Positions 1 to 8,467 are shown, numbered from the stretch's first letter. The stretch: 64,000 nucleotides of DNA from Lysobacter sp. BMK333-48F3 (GCF_019733395.1 NZ_JAIHOO010000001.1:372001-436000), one strand, 5' to 3'. The notes: generated from the letters alone by a model not told the origin. Translations and numbers: made by a program.

Positions 1-519
1 CACCCGGTAACCGACCCGGTTGGCCACGCACCAGGCCAGCAGCGGCTGCAATTGCGGGATCCGCGGCGCGTCCAGATACAGCTTGCGGATCGCCTGCGGA
101 CGGCGCGCGTACACCGCGCGGATCGCGTTGAGCCCGTACAGGCGCACCTCGGCGTCGCGGCGCGCGCGCTGCGGCGAGGGCGCGTCGTAGCCTTCGTCGT
201 CGCCGTCCTCGAAACGGGCGCGGACCTCGTCGCGGGCCCGATGGCCGGCGCGCTCCGGTCGCGGCGCGCGCTCGCCGTCGCGGCCGGCGTCGCGATAAGG
301 GCCGTCGCCGTGGCGATGGCGCTGCTCGCGGCGTTCCGAACGCGAATGCGGATGGGCGTGGCCGCGGTGCGGCACGGCGTCGCGACTGTGCGGCTCTTCG
401 CCGGCCGGCCGCGGCGGCCGCGCGTCGTCGCGGCGCTCATCGCGACGGGGCGCGCTGCGCCAGGGGCTCTCGCCCGTGCCGCCGGGCTTGCGCGGGCCGC
501 GCGGGGGATCATGTCGCAT
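1..519 (-). CDS. TrmH/SpoU-family RNA methyltransferase, N-terminal part (runs off the window)
   Basis: The first 173 residues of a minus-strand protein are present. Residues 1 to about 120 are low-complexity and rich in Arg, Asp, His and Pro. From about residue 126 the sequence (RLYGLNAIRAVYARRP) matches the N-terminal substrate-binding domain of SpoU/TrmH 2'-O-ribose methyltransferases, which modify rRNA or tRNA. The catalytic SPOUT knot would lie left of base 1. The ATG at 519 overlaps the stop of the upstream acetyltransferase by 11 bases, suggesting translational coupling. The long charged N-terminal extension is unusual compared with RlmB. Family is fairly sure, exact target unknown. 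Confidence 0.78.
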   Translation of the reverse strand, partial: MRHDPPRGPRKPGGTGESPWRSAPRRDERRDDARPPRPAGEEPHSRDAVPHRGHAHPHSRSERREQRHRHGDGPYRDAGRDGERAPRPERAGHRARDEVRARFEDGDDEGYDAPSPQRARRDAEVRLYGLNAIRAVYARRPQAIRKLYLDAPRIPQLQPLLAWCVANRVGYRV

Positions 520-1066
520 CGTCCAGACTCCTTCTAACCTTAGCGAACACCCGCAGATCGTGCAGTTGCCCGCGCTTGTACACGGCGCAGCGTTGCGCGC
601 CTTCTTCGTCGAAACCGTTCTTCAACAGCACCCGCGCCGAGGCCGGGTTGTGGTCGAGCACCGTCGCATACAGGCGATACAGCGACAGCTCGCGCATCGC
701 CCAGGGCGCATACGCGGCGACCACCCGGGTCATCACGCCGCCGCCCCACAGCCGGCGGCCGAGCCAATAGCCGAACTCGGCGCAATGGGCGCGCTCGCCC
801 TGGCCCGGACGCGCGCCGATGCCGCCGACCGCCTGGCCGTCGACCTCGATCGCGAACACCGAGGCGTTCAGATCGACCACCTCGCCGGCAAGGAAGCGCT
901 CGCCGTCCTGGCGCGTGTAGGGATAGGGAAAACGGTCGCTGGTCGCGCGCGAAACCTGCTCGTCGTGCGCGTGCGCCACCAGGCTGTCCAGGTCGTCGCG
1001 GCGCCAGCGGCGCAGGACGAAGCCGTCGCCCGTGAGGGGGCCGGCAGGGGAAGCGGGGGCGTTCAT
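509..1066 (-). CDS. GNAT-family N-acetyltransferase (RimJ/RimL-like)
   Basis: The protein has 185 residues and the layout of a RimJ/RimL-type GNAT: an N-terminal RRWRRDDLDSLVAHAHD segment, a central strand with the acetyl-CoA-binding region around GYWLGRRLWGGGVMTRVV, and a C-terminal NPASARVLLKNGFDEEG motif typical of this subgroup. It would acetylate an amine, either an N-terminal alpha-amine or a small molecule, in the cytoplasm; the substrate cannot be told. It is followed with an 11-base overlap by the TrmH-like gene, so the two are probably one transcript. Confidence 0.88.
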   Translation of the reverse strand: MNAPASPAGPLTGDGFVLRRWRRDDLDSLVAHAHDEQVSRATSDRFPYPYTRQDGERFLAGEVVDLNASVFAIEVDGQAVGGIGARPGQGERAHCAEFGYWLGRRLWGGGVMTRVVAAYAPWAMRELSLYRLYATVLDHNPASARVLLKNGFDEEGAQRCAVYKRGQLHDLRVFAKVRRSLDDAT

Positions 1067-1132
1067 GCGGTAAGCCTAATTAGCCGGCCGCCGGCCTGCA
1101 AACGGCAAGCCGAAATGCCGCTCCGCTCCCTT

Positions 1133-1290
1133 GTAGGAGCGGCGTGAGCCGCGACAGCCGAAGCTGCAGACGAAAGCGCACGGGCCGAAGCCCGGAACCC
1201 CGGCCAGCCGTCGCCTTTGCCGTTCATCCGGTCTGCGGACACGACGCTTGCGTACACCGCTTCGGTTGTCGCGGCTCACGCCGCTCCTAC
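1133..1290. repeat. Inverted pair of REP-like elements
   Basis: A 23-base sequence beginning GTAGGAGCGGCGTGAGCC lies at 1133-1155, and its reverse complement at 1268-1290, so the pair can fold into a large hairpin between the GNAT start and the end of the efflux pump gene. The same sequence recurs near 24.3, 43.4 and 51.8 kb in this window. It is a dispersed intergenic repeat of the REP type. Confidence 0.85.
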
Positions 1291-1299
1291 AAAAGCCCG

Positions 1300-4200
1300 T
1301 CAGGCGTGGCCACCGGCCTGCGGGGTTTCCTGTTCCAGCTTCTCCAACTCGTGCGCGACGGCTTCGGGCGACTTGGTGTAGCGCGCCAGCAACACGTAGA
1401 ACGCCGGCACGATGAACAGCGACAGCAAGGTCGAGAACGAGACGCCGAAGATCACCACCACGCCGATCGTCGCCCGGCTGGCCGAGCCGGGACCGCCGGC
1501 CAGCACCAGCGGCACCGCGCCGACCACGGTCGCGATCGAGGTCATCAGGATCGGCCGCAACCGCACCGCCGAGGCCTCGACGATCGCGTCGTGGATCGAC
1601 CGGCCTTCATCGCGCAACTGGTTGGCGAACTCGACGATCAGGATGCCGTTCTTCGCCGCCAGGCCGACCAGCATGACGATGCCGATCTGGCTGAACAGAT
1701 TGAGCGTGCCGCCGGTCATCCACAGGCCGAGCAAGGCGCCGAGCACGCCCAGCGGCACGGTCAGCATGATCACGAACGGATGGATGAAGCTTTCGAACTG
1801 CGCCGCCAGCACCAGATACACCACCAGCAAGGCCAGGGTGAAGGTCATCAGCACCGCGCCGCCGGCCTTCTGGTATTCGCGCGACTCGCCCTTCCAGTCG
1901 ATCTGGGCCTGCTCCGGCAGTTCCTCGGCCACCACCTGATTGAGCCAGGCGATCGCCTCGCCCATGGTGTAGCCCGGCGCGAGGCCGGCGCTGATGGTGA
2001 TCGCGCGCAGGCGGTTGAAGCGGTTCAGGCTGCCGGGCTCGGCCAATTCGTTGAGCGTGACCAGGTTCGATAGCGGCACCAGGCCGCCGTCGCGGGCGCG
2101 CACCTGGATCGCCGCCAGGTCTTCCGGCGAGGCGCGCAGCACCCGGTCGGCCTGGGCGATCACGTCGTACTCCTCGCCGTTCTGGACGAAGGTGGTGACC
2201 CGGCGCGAGCCCATCAGGGTCTCCAGGGCGTGGCCGATGTCGGTGACGCTGACGCCGAGGTCGGCGGCGCGCTGGCGGTCGATCTCGACCCGCATCTGCG
2301 GCCGGGTTTCCTTGTAGTCCGAGTCGGCCGAGAACATGCCCTTGTTCTGTTCGATCCGCGCCAGCAGGCGGTCGCGCCACTGCGCCAGTTGCGCGTACTC
2401 GGGGCCGCCGAGCACGATCTGGATCGGCTGGCCGCGGGTGCGCACCAGGCCGCCGCCGACCTGCGGCAGCGCGCGCACGCCGGTCAGCTGGCCGAGCTCG
2501 GCGCGCAGGCTGTCGGCGACCTGGGCCGTGCTCTGCTCGCGCTTGTCCCAGTCCTGCAGGAACACCGCGATCCGGCCGGTATGCATTTCCTCGCTGGCGC
2601 CGAAGCCGCCGGGCACGCGCGGGTTGTAGCGCTGGATGGTCTGGTCCGGGCCGGTGTGCGAGGCGACGATCTTCTCGACCTGCTGCACCTGCTTGACCGT
2701 GTAGTCGAAGCCGGCGCCTTCCGGGCCGAGGATCGAGATCTGGAACGAGCCGCGGTCTTCCTGCGGCGCCAGTTCCGAGGGCACCAGCTTGAACAGGCCG
2801 AAGCTCAGCGCCAGCGCGGCCAGCATCAGCGCGCCGAACAGCCACGGCCGCTCGACGCTGTGGTCGAGCAGGCGCCGGTAGCGGCGGCCGATGCCGTCCA
2901 GGCGCGCGTTGACCCAGCGGTTGATCGGGTTGGACTTCTCTTCGCTGTGCGGACGCACGAACTTGGACGACATCATCGGCGTCAGGGTCAACGCGACGAA
3001 GGCCGACAGCGCGACCGCGCCGGCCAGGGCCACCGACAGCTCGCGGAACAGCCGCCCGGTGTTGCCTTCCATGAAGCCGACCGGCAGGAACACCGCGACC
3101 AGCACCGCGGTGGTCGCGATCACCGCGAACGCCACCTGCTTGGTGCCGCGCGCGGCGGCGACCAGCTTGGGCTCGCCCAGGTCGGCACGGCGCTGGATGT
3201 TCTCCAGCACCACGATCGCGTCGTCGACCACCAGGCCGATGCACAGCACCAGCGCCAGCAGGGTCAGCAGGTTGATCGAGAAGCCGAACGCGTACAGCGG
3301 GATGAAGGCCGCGATCAGGCATACCGGCACCGTCACCGCCGGGATCAGCGCGGCGCGGAAGCTGCCCAGGAACAGCCAGATCACGATCAACACCAGGGCC
3401 ATCGCCTCGAACAGCGTGTGGTACACGCGCTCGACCGCCGACTCGATGAAGATGGTGGTGTCGAAGGCGACGAAGATGTCGGTGCCTTCCGGCAGGCTGG
3501 GCCGGATCACGTCGGCCTCGTCGCGGATCGCCCGGGCCACGTCCAGGCTGTTGGCGGTGGAAGTCTTGACGATGCCCAGGCCGATGTTGGGCTCGCCGTT
3601 GCTGCGGTAGTAGGCGCGGCGCTCGGCCGAGTCGAGCTGGATCCGGGCCACGTCGCCCAGCCGCACCACATAGCCGTCGGCGCCCTTGCTCAGCGGAATC
3701 TGGGCGAAGTCTTCGGGCTTCTGGTAGCTGCGCGCCACGCGCAGGGTGAAGTCGCGCGATTCCGATTCGATCCGGCCGGCCGGCAGTTCGACGTTCTCGG
3801 CGCGCAGCGCGGCCTCGACCTCGTTGACGGTGATGCCGCGCGCGGCCAGCGCGTTCTGGTCCAGCCAGATCCGCATCGCGTAGCGCTGCTGGCCGCCGAT
3901 CCGCACCTGAGCCACGCCGTCGACCGAGGACAGCCGGTCGACCACGTAGCGCTCCGCATAGTCGGACAGCTGCAGCGTGTCCATCTGCTTGGAGCTCATG
4001 TTCAACCACAGGATCGGGTCGGCGTCGCTCTCGACCTTCTCGATCTGCGGCGGGTCGGCCTCTTCCGGCATCCGGTTCGACACCCGGCTGACCGCGTCGC
4101 GCACGTCGTTGGCGGCGGCCTCGATCTCGCGCTGCAGGGTGAACTCGATGCTGATCGAGGCGCGGCCGTTGACGCTGCGCGACTCGATGCTTTCGATGCC

Positions 4201-4422
4201 CTCGATGCCGGCCAGGGCGTCCTCCAGCACCTGGGTGATGCGGGTTTCCACCACCGCCGCCGAAGCGCCGGGATAGGTCACGTCGACCGAGACCACCGGC
4301 GGGTCGATCGCCGGCAATTCGCGCAGGGTCAGGCGCGAGAACGCCATCACCCCGAGCACGATCAGCAGCAGGCTCATCACCGTGGCGAACACGGGACGGC
4401 GGATCGAAACGTCGGAGAGCAT
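1300..4422 (-). CDS. RND-family efflux pump, inner-membrane permease
   Basis: About 1040 residues, the normal size of an AcrB/MexB-type (HAE1) proton-driven exporter. The N-terminal SDVSIRRPVFATVMSLLLIV is the usual first transmembrane helix, two large periplasmic loops alternate with helix bundles, and GLVVDDAIVVLENIQRR near residue 400 carries the two acidic residues of TM4 used for proton relay. It would work with the upstream membrane-fusion protein and an outer-membrane factor; no TolC-type gene lies next to it, so one from elsewhere must be used. The reading could start at GTG 4425 or ATG 4422; the ATG overlaps the stop of the 59-residue ORF (TGATG), so I prefer it. The drug range cannot be predicted. 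Confidence 0.93.
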   Translation of the reverse strand: MLSDVSIRRPVFATVMSLLLIVLGVMAFSRLTLRELPAIDPPVVSVDVTYPGASAAVVETRITQVLEDALAGIEGIESIESRSVNGRASISIEFTLQREIEAAANDVRDAVSRVSNRMPEEADPPQIEKVESDADPILWLNMSSKQMDTLQLSDYAERYVVDRLSSVDGVAQVRIGGQQRYAMRIWLDQNALAARGITVNEVEAALRAENVELPAGRIESESRDFTLRVARSYQKPEDFAQIPLSKGADGYVVRLGDVARIQLDSAERRAYYRSNGEPNIGLGIVKTSTANSLDVARAIRDEADVIRPSLPEGTDIFVAFDTTIFIESAVERVYHTLFEAMALVLIVIWLFLGSFRAALIPAVTVPVCLIAAFIPLYAFGFSINLLTLLALVLCIGLVVDDAIVVLENIQRRADLGEPKLVAAARGTKQVAFAVIATTAVLVAVFLPVGFMEGNTGRLFRELSVALAGAVALSAFVALTLTPMMSSKFVRPHSEEKSNPINRWVNARLDGIGRRYRRLLDHSVERPWLFGALMLAALALSFGLFKLVPSELAPQEDRGSFQISILGPEGAGFDYTVKQVQQVEKIVASHTGPDQTIQRYNPRVPGGFGASEEMHTGRIAVFLQDWDKREQSTAQVADSLRAELGQLTGVRALPQVGGGLVRTRGQPIQIVLGGPEYAQLAQWRDRLLARIEQNKGMFSADSDYKETRPQMRVEIDRQRAADLGVSVTDIGHALETLMGSRRVTTFVQNGEEYDVIAQADRVLRASPEDLAAIQVRARDGGLVPLSNLVTLNELAEPGSLNRFNRLRAITISAGLAPGYTMGEAIAWLNQVVAEELPEQAQIDWKGESREYQKAGGAVLMTFTLALLVVYLVLAAQFESFIHPFVIMLTVPLGVLGALLGLWMTGGTLNLFSQIGIVMLVGLAAKNGILIVEFANQLRDEGRSIHDAIVEASAVRLRPILMTSIATVVGAVPLVLAGGPGSASRATIGVVVIFGVSFSTLLSLFIVPAFYVLLARYTKSPEAVAHELEKLEQETPQAGGHA

Positions 4423-4601
4423 CACCGGCCGTCGCTCCGGCCGTCGCGGCGCTTGGGCGCGATGTAGACCGGCGCCGGCTTGGCGCCGTCGCGGTCTCGC
4501 TCGGCGGCGGCCGGGTCCGCCGCCGCGTCATCGCGCGCCGCGCCCGGCAATGCCGGCAGCAGCGCGCGCAGCCATTCGGACAGGCGCGAGGGCTCAGTCA
4601 T
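4422..4601 (-). CDS. Small 59-residue protein between efflux adaptor and pump
   Basis: This short frame begins ATGACTGA, overlapping the adaptor stop codon by 8 bases, and ends in TGATG, overlapping the pump start. It fills exactly the gap between the two efflux genes, which argues that it is translated by coupling. The product starts MTEPSRLSEWLRALLPALPG, an amphipathic helix-like stretch, then an Ala/Asp-rich linker, then a basic tail (APKRRDGRSDGR). There is no clear membrane segment. It could be a small regulator or assembly factor of the pump, or only a translational bridge; I recognise no family. Confidence 0.6.
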   Translation of the reverse strand: MTEPSRLSEWLRALLPALPGAARDDAAADPAAAERDRDGAKPAPVYIAPKRRDGRSDGR

Positions 4602-5664
4602 GCTTGCGGCCCTGCTCGCCGGCGGCCTGGGCCGCAGGCGCCTTGCCGGTGGCGGCGGCGATCTTGCTGCCGACGCGCAGCTTGCCGGTGCCGTCGACGA
4701 CGATGCGGTCGCCGACCTTCAGGCCTTCGACGATTTCGGCCAGTCCCTCGCGGCGCGCGCCGACCCGCACGTCGGCGCGCTCCACCGTCTGGTCGGGCTG
4801 GACCCGGAACACGTAGGAATCGGTACCGACCTGGACCACCGCGATCTCCGGCACCAGCAAGGCCTGGCGCTCGGGCTGCAGCAGGGTCACCTGGATCAGC
4901 ATGCCCGGGCGCAGCAGGTGCTCGGGGTTGGCGAACTCGCCGCGCACGGTGATCGCGCGCGTGGCCGGATCGACCCGCGCATCGACCGTGCCGACCGTGC
5001 CTTCGAACTTGCGCCCCGGATAGGCGGCGCTGCCGCCGTCGACGCGCTGGCCGCGGGCCAGGCTCGCCAGGCGGGTTTCCGGCACCGGGAAATCGACATA
5101 GACCCGGTCGGTGTCGTCGAGGGTGGCGATCGGCGTGCCCGGGGTGACCAGCGAGCCGGGGCTGACCTGGCGGATGCCGAGCACGCCGGCGAACGGCGCG
5201 CGGATCACCCGGTCGCCGATGTCGGCTTTCATCTGTTCGACCCGGGCGCGGGTGGCATCGCGGGTGGCGCGCTGGGTGTCCAGCGCCGAGCGCGCGATCA
5301 GCTGCTGCGCGGCCAGCTCGCTCTGGCGCTGGTACAGGGTGTCGGCCTCCTTGGCGGCGGCCTCGGCCTGGGCCAGGGCGGCCTGCTGGGCCTTGCCGCT
5401 GAGGGTGACCAGCGAGGCGCCGGCGGCGACCCGGTCGCCGCTGTCGAAGTGCACGGTCTGGACGATTTCGCTGACCTTGGCAGTGACCGTGATCGACTCG
5501 CGCGCCTTGACGTTGCCCAGCGCCTGCAGGCTGTCGTTCCACGGCCGCAGCCGCACCGATTCGACCGTCACCGGCACCGGCCGGTCGCCGCCCTGGCCGC
5601 CTGCGGCAAGGGCGAGCGCGGAAGCGAGGACGAAACACAGGGGAAGGCCGGTACTGGATCGCAT
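4594..5664 (-). CDS. RND efflux periplasmic adaptor (membrane-fusion protein)
   Basis: 356 residues from ATG 5664. It shows the HlyD/AcrA layout: a hydrophobic N-terminus, a beta-barrel/lipoyl half (VTAKVSEIVQTVHFDSGDRV), a coiled-coil hairpin (about 95-150, AALAQAEAAAKEADTLYQRQ), the second lipoyl half (IRAPFAGVLGIRQVSPGSLV) and the C-terminal membrane-proximal domain. It links the inner-membrane pump to an outer-membrane channel. Oddly, the signal region reads LALAAGGQGG without a lipobox Cys, whereas a copy of the same DNA 600 bases upstream encodes LALAACGKGE, a good lipobox. The change lies at a switch point of the triplicated segment and may be an error or a real mutation. Confidence 0.92.
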   Translation of the reverse strand: MRSSTGLPLCFVLASALALAAGGQGGDRPVPVTVESVRLRPWNDSLQALGNVKARESITVTAKVSEIVQTVHFDSGDRVAAGASLVTLSGKAQQAALAQAEAAAKEADTLYQRQSELAAQQLIARSALDTQRATRDATRARVEQMKADIGDRVIRAPFAGVLGIRQVSPGSLVTPGTPIATLDDTDRVYVDFPVPETRLASLARGQRVDGGSAAYPGRKFEGTVGTVDARVDPATRAITVRGEFANPEHLLRPGMLIQVTLLQPERQALLVPEIAVVQVGTDSYVFRVQPDQTVERADVRVGARREGLAEIVEGLKVGDRIVVDGTGKLRVGSKIAAATGKAPAAQAAGEQGRKHD

Positions 5665-6505
5665 GCGGTTCTCTGAACGGGGGCCCGGAGGGGCGACGGC
5701 GCGGACCGGCGCGGCCCGATCGGGGCTGCGGCGGACGGAACGCGCGGCGGACGCGACGCGCGCGGCCAGCAAACCGCGCGAGTCTAGCGGTGGGTCATGA
5801 ACGCATGCGTGGGCCATTGGTTGACCACCGTATCGGCAAAGTCGTGCCGGCCATGTGTTCGGGCCGCGACCGGTGTTGCAGTCCGGTAACCGCGGCGGCG
5901 CCGCCGCGGTTACCGGACTGCAACACCGGTCGCGGCCCGAACACATGGCCGGCACGACTTTGCCGATACGGTGGTCAACCAATGGCCCACGCATGCGTTC
6001 ATGACCCACCGCTAGACTCGCGCGGTTTGCTGGCCGCGCGCGTCGCGTCCGCCGCGCGTTCCGTCCGCCGCAGCCCCGATCGGGCCGCGCCGGTCCGCGC
6101 CGTCGCCCCTCCGGGCCCCCGTTCAGAGAACCGCATGCGATCCAGTACCGGCCTTCCCCTGTGTTTCGTCCTCGCTTCCGCGCCTCGCCCTTGCCGCAGG
6201 CGGCCAGGGCGAGCGCGGAAGCGAGGACGAAACACAGGGGAAGGCCGGTACTGGATCGCATGCGGTTCTCTGAACGGGGGCCCGGAGGGGCGACGGCGCG
6301 GACCGGCGCGGCCCGATCGGGGCTGCGGCGGACGGAACGCGCGGCGGACGCGACGCGCGCGGCCAGCAAACCGCGCGAGTCTAGCGGTGGGTCATGAACG
6401 CATGCGTGGGCCATTGGTTGACCACCGTATCGGCAAAGTCGTGCCGGCCATGTGTTCGGGCCGCGACCGGTGTTGCAGTCCGGTAACCGCGGCGGCGCCG
6501 CCGCG
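5589..6505. repeat. Threefold alternating (+,-,+) duplication of the adaptor/cysK promoter region
   Basis: A segment covering the first ~20 adaptor codons and the upstream region occurs at 5609-5908, inverted at 5900-6183 and again directly at 6206-6505 (300 bases). The first palindrome is centred between 5899 and 5900 with 284-bp perfect arms and no spacer; the second has the same arms around a 29-base centre (6184-6212). Both switch points lie on short natural palindromes (GGCGGCGCCGCC and GCCCTTGCCGCAGGCGGCCA). No gene is supported in 5665-6566; apparent reading frames there are echoes of the adaptor start. Such long spacerless palindromes are normally unstable in bacteria, so a sequencing or assembly artefact is possible. 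Confidence 0.93.
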
Positions 6506-6566
6506 CCGGCCGGCGAAGTTCATACTCGCAGCACTTCCCCCAAGGATTAGGTCAGGAGTCTTCGCC

Positions 6567-7523
6567 ATGATCCACGACAGCATTCTCGACACCGTCGGCC
6601 GCACGCCGGTGGTGCGCCTGCACCGCCTCGCCCCCGACCACGTGACCCTGTACGCCAAGGTCGAGGCCTTCAACCCCGGCGGTTCGGTCAAGGACCGCCT
6701 GGCCCTGGCGATCGTGCTCGACGCCGAGGCGCGCGGCCTGCTCAAGCCCGGCGACACCGTGATCGAAGCGACCTCGGGCAACACCGGCGTGGCCCTGGCG
6801 ATGGTCTGCGCCGCGCGCGGCTACAAGTTCGTGGCGACGATGAGCGAGACCTTCTCGATCGAGCGGCGCAAGCTGATGCGCGCCTACGGCGCCAAGGTGA
6901 TCCTGACCCCGGCCGCCGAACGCGGCAGCGGCATGGTCCGGCGCGCCGCCGAACTGGCGCAGAAGCACGGCTGGTTCCTGGCCCGCCAGTTCGAGAACCC
7001 GGCCAACCCCGCCTACCACCGCAGCACCACCGCCGCGGAAATCCTGCAGGACTTCGCCGGCCGCCGGCTGGATCATTTCGTCAGCGGCTGGGGCACCGGC
7101 GGCACCCTCACCGGGGTCGGCGAGATGCTGCGCCTGGCCCGCCCCGAAGTGCAGATCACCGCCTGCGAGCCGGCCGGCGCGGCCCTGCTCAGCGGCAAGG
7201 AATGGCAGCCGCACAAGATCCAGGGCTGGACCCCGGACTTCGTCCCGGCGGTGCTCAACCGCAATGCCGCGCACGCGATCCTGTCGGTCGACGACGTGCT
7301 CGCCCGCGACACCGCGCGCCGGCTCGCCGCCGAGGAAGGCGTCTTCGTCGGCATCTCCGCCGGCGCCACCGCGGCGGCGGCGCTGGAAGTGGCGCGCACC
7401 GCCGAACCCGGCGCGGTGATCCTGGCGATGCTGCCGGACACCGGCGAGCGCTACCTCAGCACCTTCCTGTTCGAAGGCATCGCCGAGGGCAGCGACGACG
7501 AGTGGCTGGCGTCGCTGGGATAA
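6567..7523 (+). CDS. cysK: Cysteine synthase A (O-acetylserine sulfhydrylase)
   Basis: 318 residues, the normal size for CysK. It makes L-cysteine from O-acetylserine and sulfide using PLP. The PLP lysine is in NPGGSVKDRLA (K42), the substrate loop TSGNTGVALA and the phosphate-binding GWGTGGTLTG are intact, and the C-terminus has the conserved MLPDTGERYLSTFLF. The ATG at 6567 has an AGGAG site at 6554-6558; the frame stays open further upstream into the duplicated segment, but that extension is repeat-derived and not real. Its promoter region lies inside the triplicated segment. Confidence 0.96.
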   Translation: MIHDSILDTVGRTPVVRLHRLAPDHVTLYAKVEAFNPGGSVKDRLALAIVLDAEARGLLKPGDTVIEATSGNTGVALAMVCAARGYKFVATMSETFSIERRKLMRAYGAKVILTPAAERGSGMVRRAAELAQKHGWFLARQFENPANPAYHRSTTAAEILQDFAGRRLDHFVSGWGTGGTLTGVGEMLRLARPEVQITACEPAGAALLSGKEWQPHKIQGWTPDFVPAVLNRNAAHAILSVDDVLARDTARRLAAEEGVFVGISAGATAAAALEVARTAEPGAVILAMLPDTGERYLSTFLFEGIAEGSDDEWLASLG

Positions 7524-7546
7524 GCGCGGTTATAGGCGTGGTTACA

Positions 7547-7586
7547 GGGACGGAGGGGGTTAAGCGCGCTTAACCCCCTGCGTCCC
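7547..7586. terminator. Strong stem-loop after cysK
   Basis: A near-perfect 19-bp inverted repeat (GGGACGGAGGGGGTTAAGC facing its complement) begins 23 bases after the cysK stop. It has one G:G mismatch and no clear T tract, so it is either a terminator that works without a T run or a palindromic repeat. Confidence 0.6.
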
Positions 7587-7613
7587 TGCGAGTTCGGAGT
7601 CATACCCGGATAA

Positions 7614-7643
7614 AGCCCTGGATGCCCGCCTGCGCGGGCGTGA
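7614..7643. repeat. Degenerate REP-like palindrome
   Basis: GCCCTGGATGCCCGCCTGCG followed by GGGCGTGAC resembles the CTGGATCCCCGCCTTCGCGG elements seen as an inverted pair near 25.4 kb. Only one copy is visible here, between cysK and the convergent L7/L12-like gene. Confidence 0.6.
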
Positions 7644-7686
7644 CCTCAGGCGGGATCGGCGGCGTCTCTTGCGGCTCGCCTGCGCC

Positions 7687-8325
7687 TCAGGCCAATACGT
7701 ACCAGGCGCCGCCGGCCAGCAGGGCCGCGAGCGCGGCCCACACCAGCCAGCGTCCGCCGCCGTCGCCGGCGGCCACGGTGGCCTGCTGGCGTCCGCCGCC
7801 GCGGCCGATCCGCTGGCGCTCGTGCAGCAAGACCTGGCGCAGGGCCTCCATCGGCTCCAGGCCGTGGCGGTTCTGCAACAGTTCCAGTGCGCCCTCGCGG
7901 TCGCCGCGCAACAAGGCCATGGCGACATCGCCCGGCACCGCGGCCATCACCGGCGCGCGGCCGGAGACGAAGGCCTTGTCTTCTTCCGCCTCGAACGCTT
8001 CGACCTTGGACAGGGCGTCGCGCAGGCCCAGCCCCAGCGCCTCGCGCACCCGCTTCACCGCCTCCAGCCGGCGGCCGCTGCGCAACAGGCTCACCGCGTC
8101 GTCCGGCAGCCCGCCGGTGGTGCGCGGCGCCGATGCCGGTTCGGCCGCGGCCGGCGCGGCGTTCCAGCCGCCCGCCTCGATATAGGCCTCGACCGCCTCC
8201 TTGGCCTCGGCCAGGCGCATGCCCGGGTTGGCCTCCCGCACCAGCTTGATCGCCTCGATCGTGTGTCCGGCGCGCACCGCGGCGGCGGCGGCCGGCGGGA
8301 TGGTCGGCATGGAGGTCTCGGTCAT
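7687..8325 (-). CDS. Membrane-anchored protein with three ribosomal L7/L12 C-terminal-like repeats
   Basis: 212 residues from ATG 8325, chosen because AGGGAAG lies 8 bases upstream. Three segments share the L7/L12 C-terminal helix pattern: IEAIKLVREANPGMRLAEAK (about 20-50), LEAVKRVREALGLGLRDALS (about 85-115) and a more diverged GALELLQNRHGLEPMEALRQ (about 140-165). The C-terminus WLVWAALAALLAGGAWYVLA is a single transmembrane helix, so the repeats probably face the cytoplasm. L7/L12 C-terminal domains contact translation factors; whether these do is unknown. Function not established. Confidence 0.8.
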   Translation of the reverse strand: MTETSMPTIPPAAAAAVRAGHTIEAIKLVREANPGMRLAEAKEAVEAYIEAGGWNAAPAAAEPASAPRTTGGLPDDAVSLLRSGRRLEAVKRVREALGLGLRDALSKVEAFEAEEDKAFVSGRAPVMAAVPGDVAMALLRGDREGALELLQNRHGLEPMEALRQVLLHERQRIGRGGGRQQATVAAGDGGGRWLVWAALAALLAGGAWYVLA

Positions 8326-8411
8326 GGCATGGCTTCCCTGCGGCAAGACCCGCAGCTTACGGCCGGCGCCGGTCGCGCGCACCGGCGGTGCGCGGTCTGC
8401 GGCGCAAAAAC

Positions 8412-8440
8412 GAAAACGCCGGCGCAGGGCCGGCGTTTTC
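8412..8440. terminator. Bidirectional rho-independent terminator
   Basis: GAAAACGCCGGC at 8412-8423 pairs with GCCGGCGTTTTC at 8429-8440, giving a 12-bp GC-rich stem flanked by A and T runs on either side. It lies 27 bases after the aldolase stop. Confidence 0.85.
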
Positions 8441-8467
8441 GAAGCTGGATCAGCGGACGGGGTCGGC

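Noticed and set aside
52..537. A plus-strand frame at the left edge
   Set aside because: The minus strand gives a recognisable SpoU-type domain; the plus frame is an Ala/Arg/Val-rich shadow.
2230..4467. A 745-residue plus-strand frame opposite the RND pump
   Set aside because: The pump is unambiguous on the other strand, and this frame shows no domain pattern.
5790..6566. An N-terminal extension of cysteine synthase and a 606-residue version of the efflux adaptor
   Set aside because: Both arise because the triplicated segment is open in several frames. The proteins' normal starts are at 6567 and 5664.
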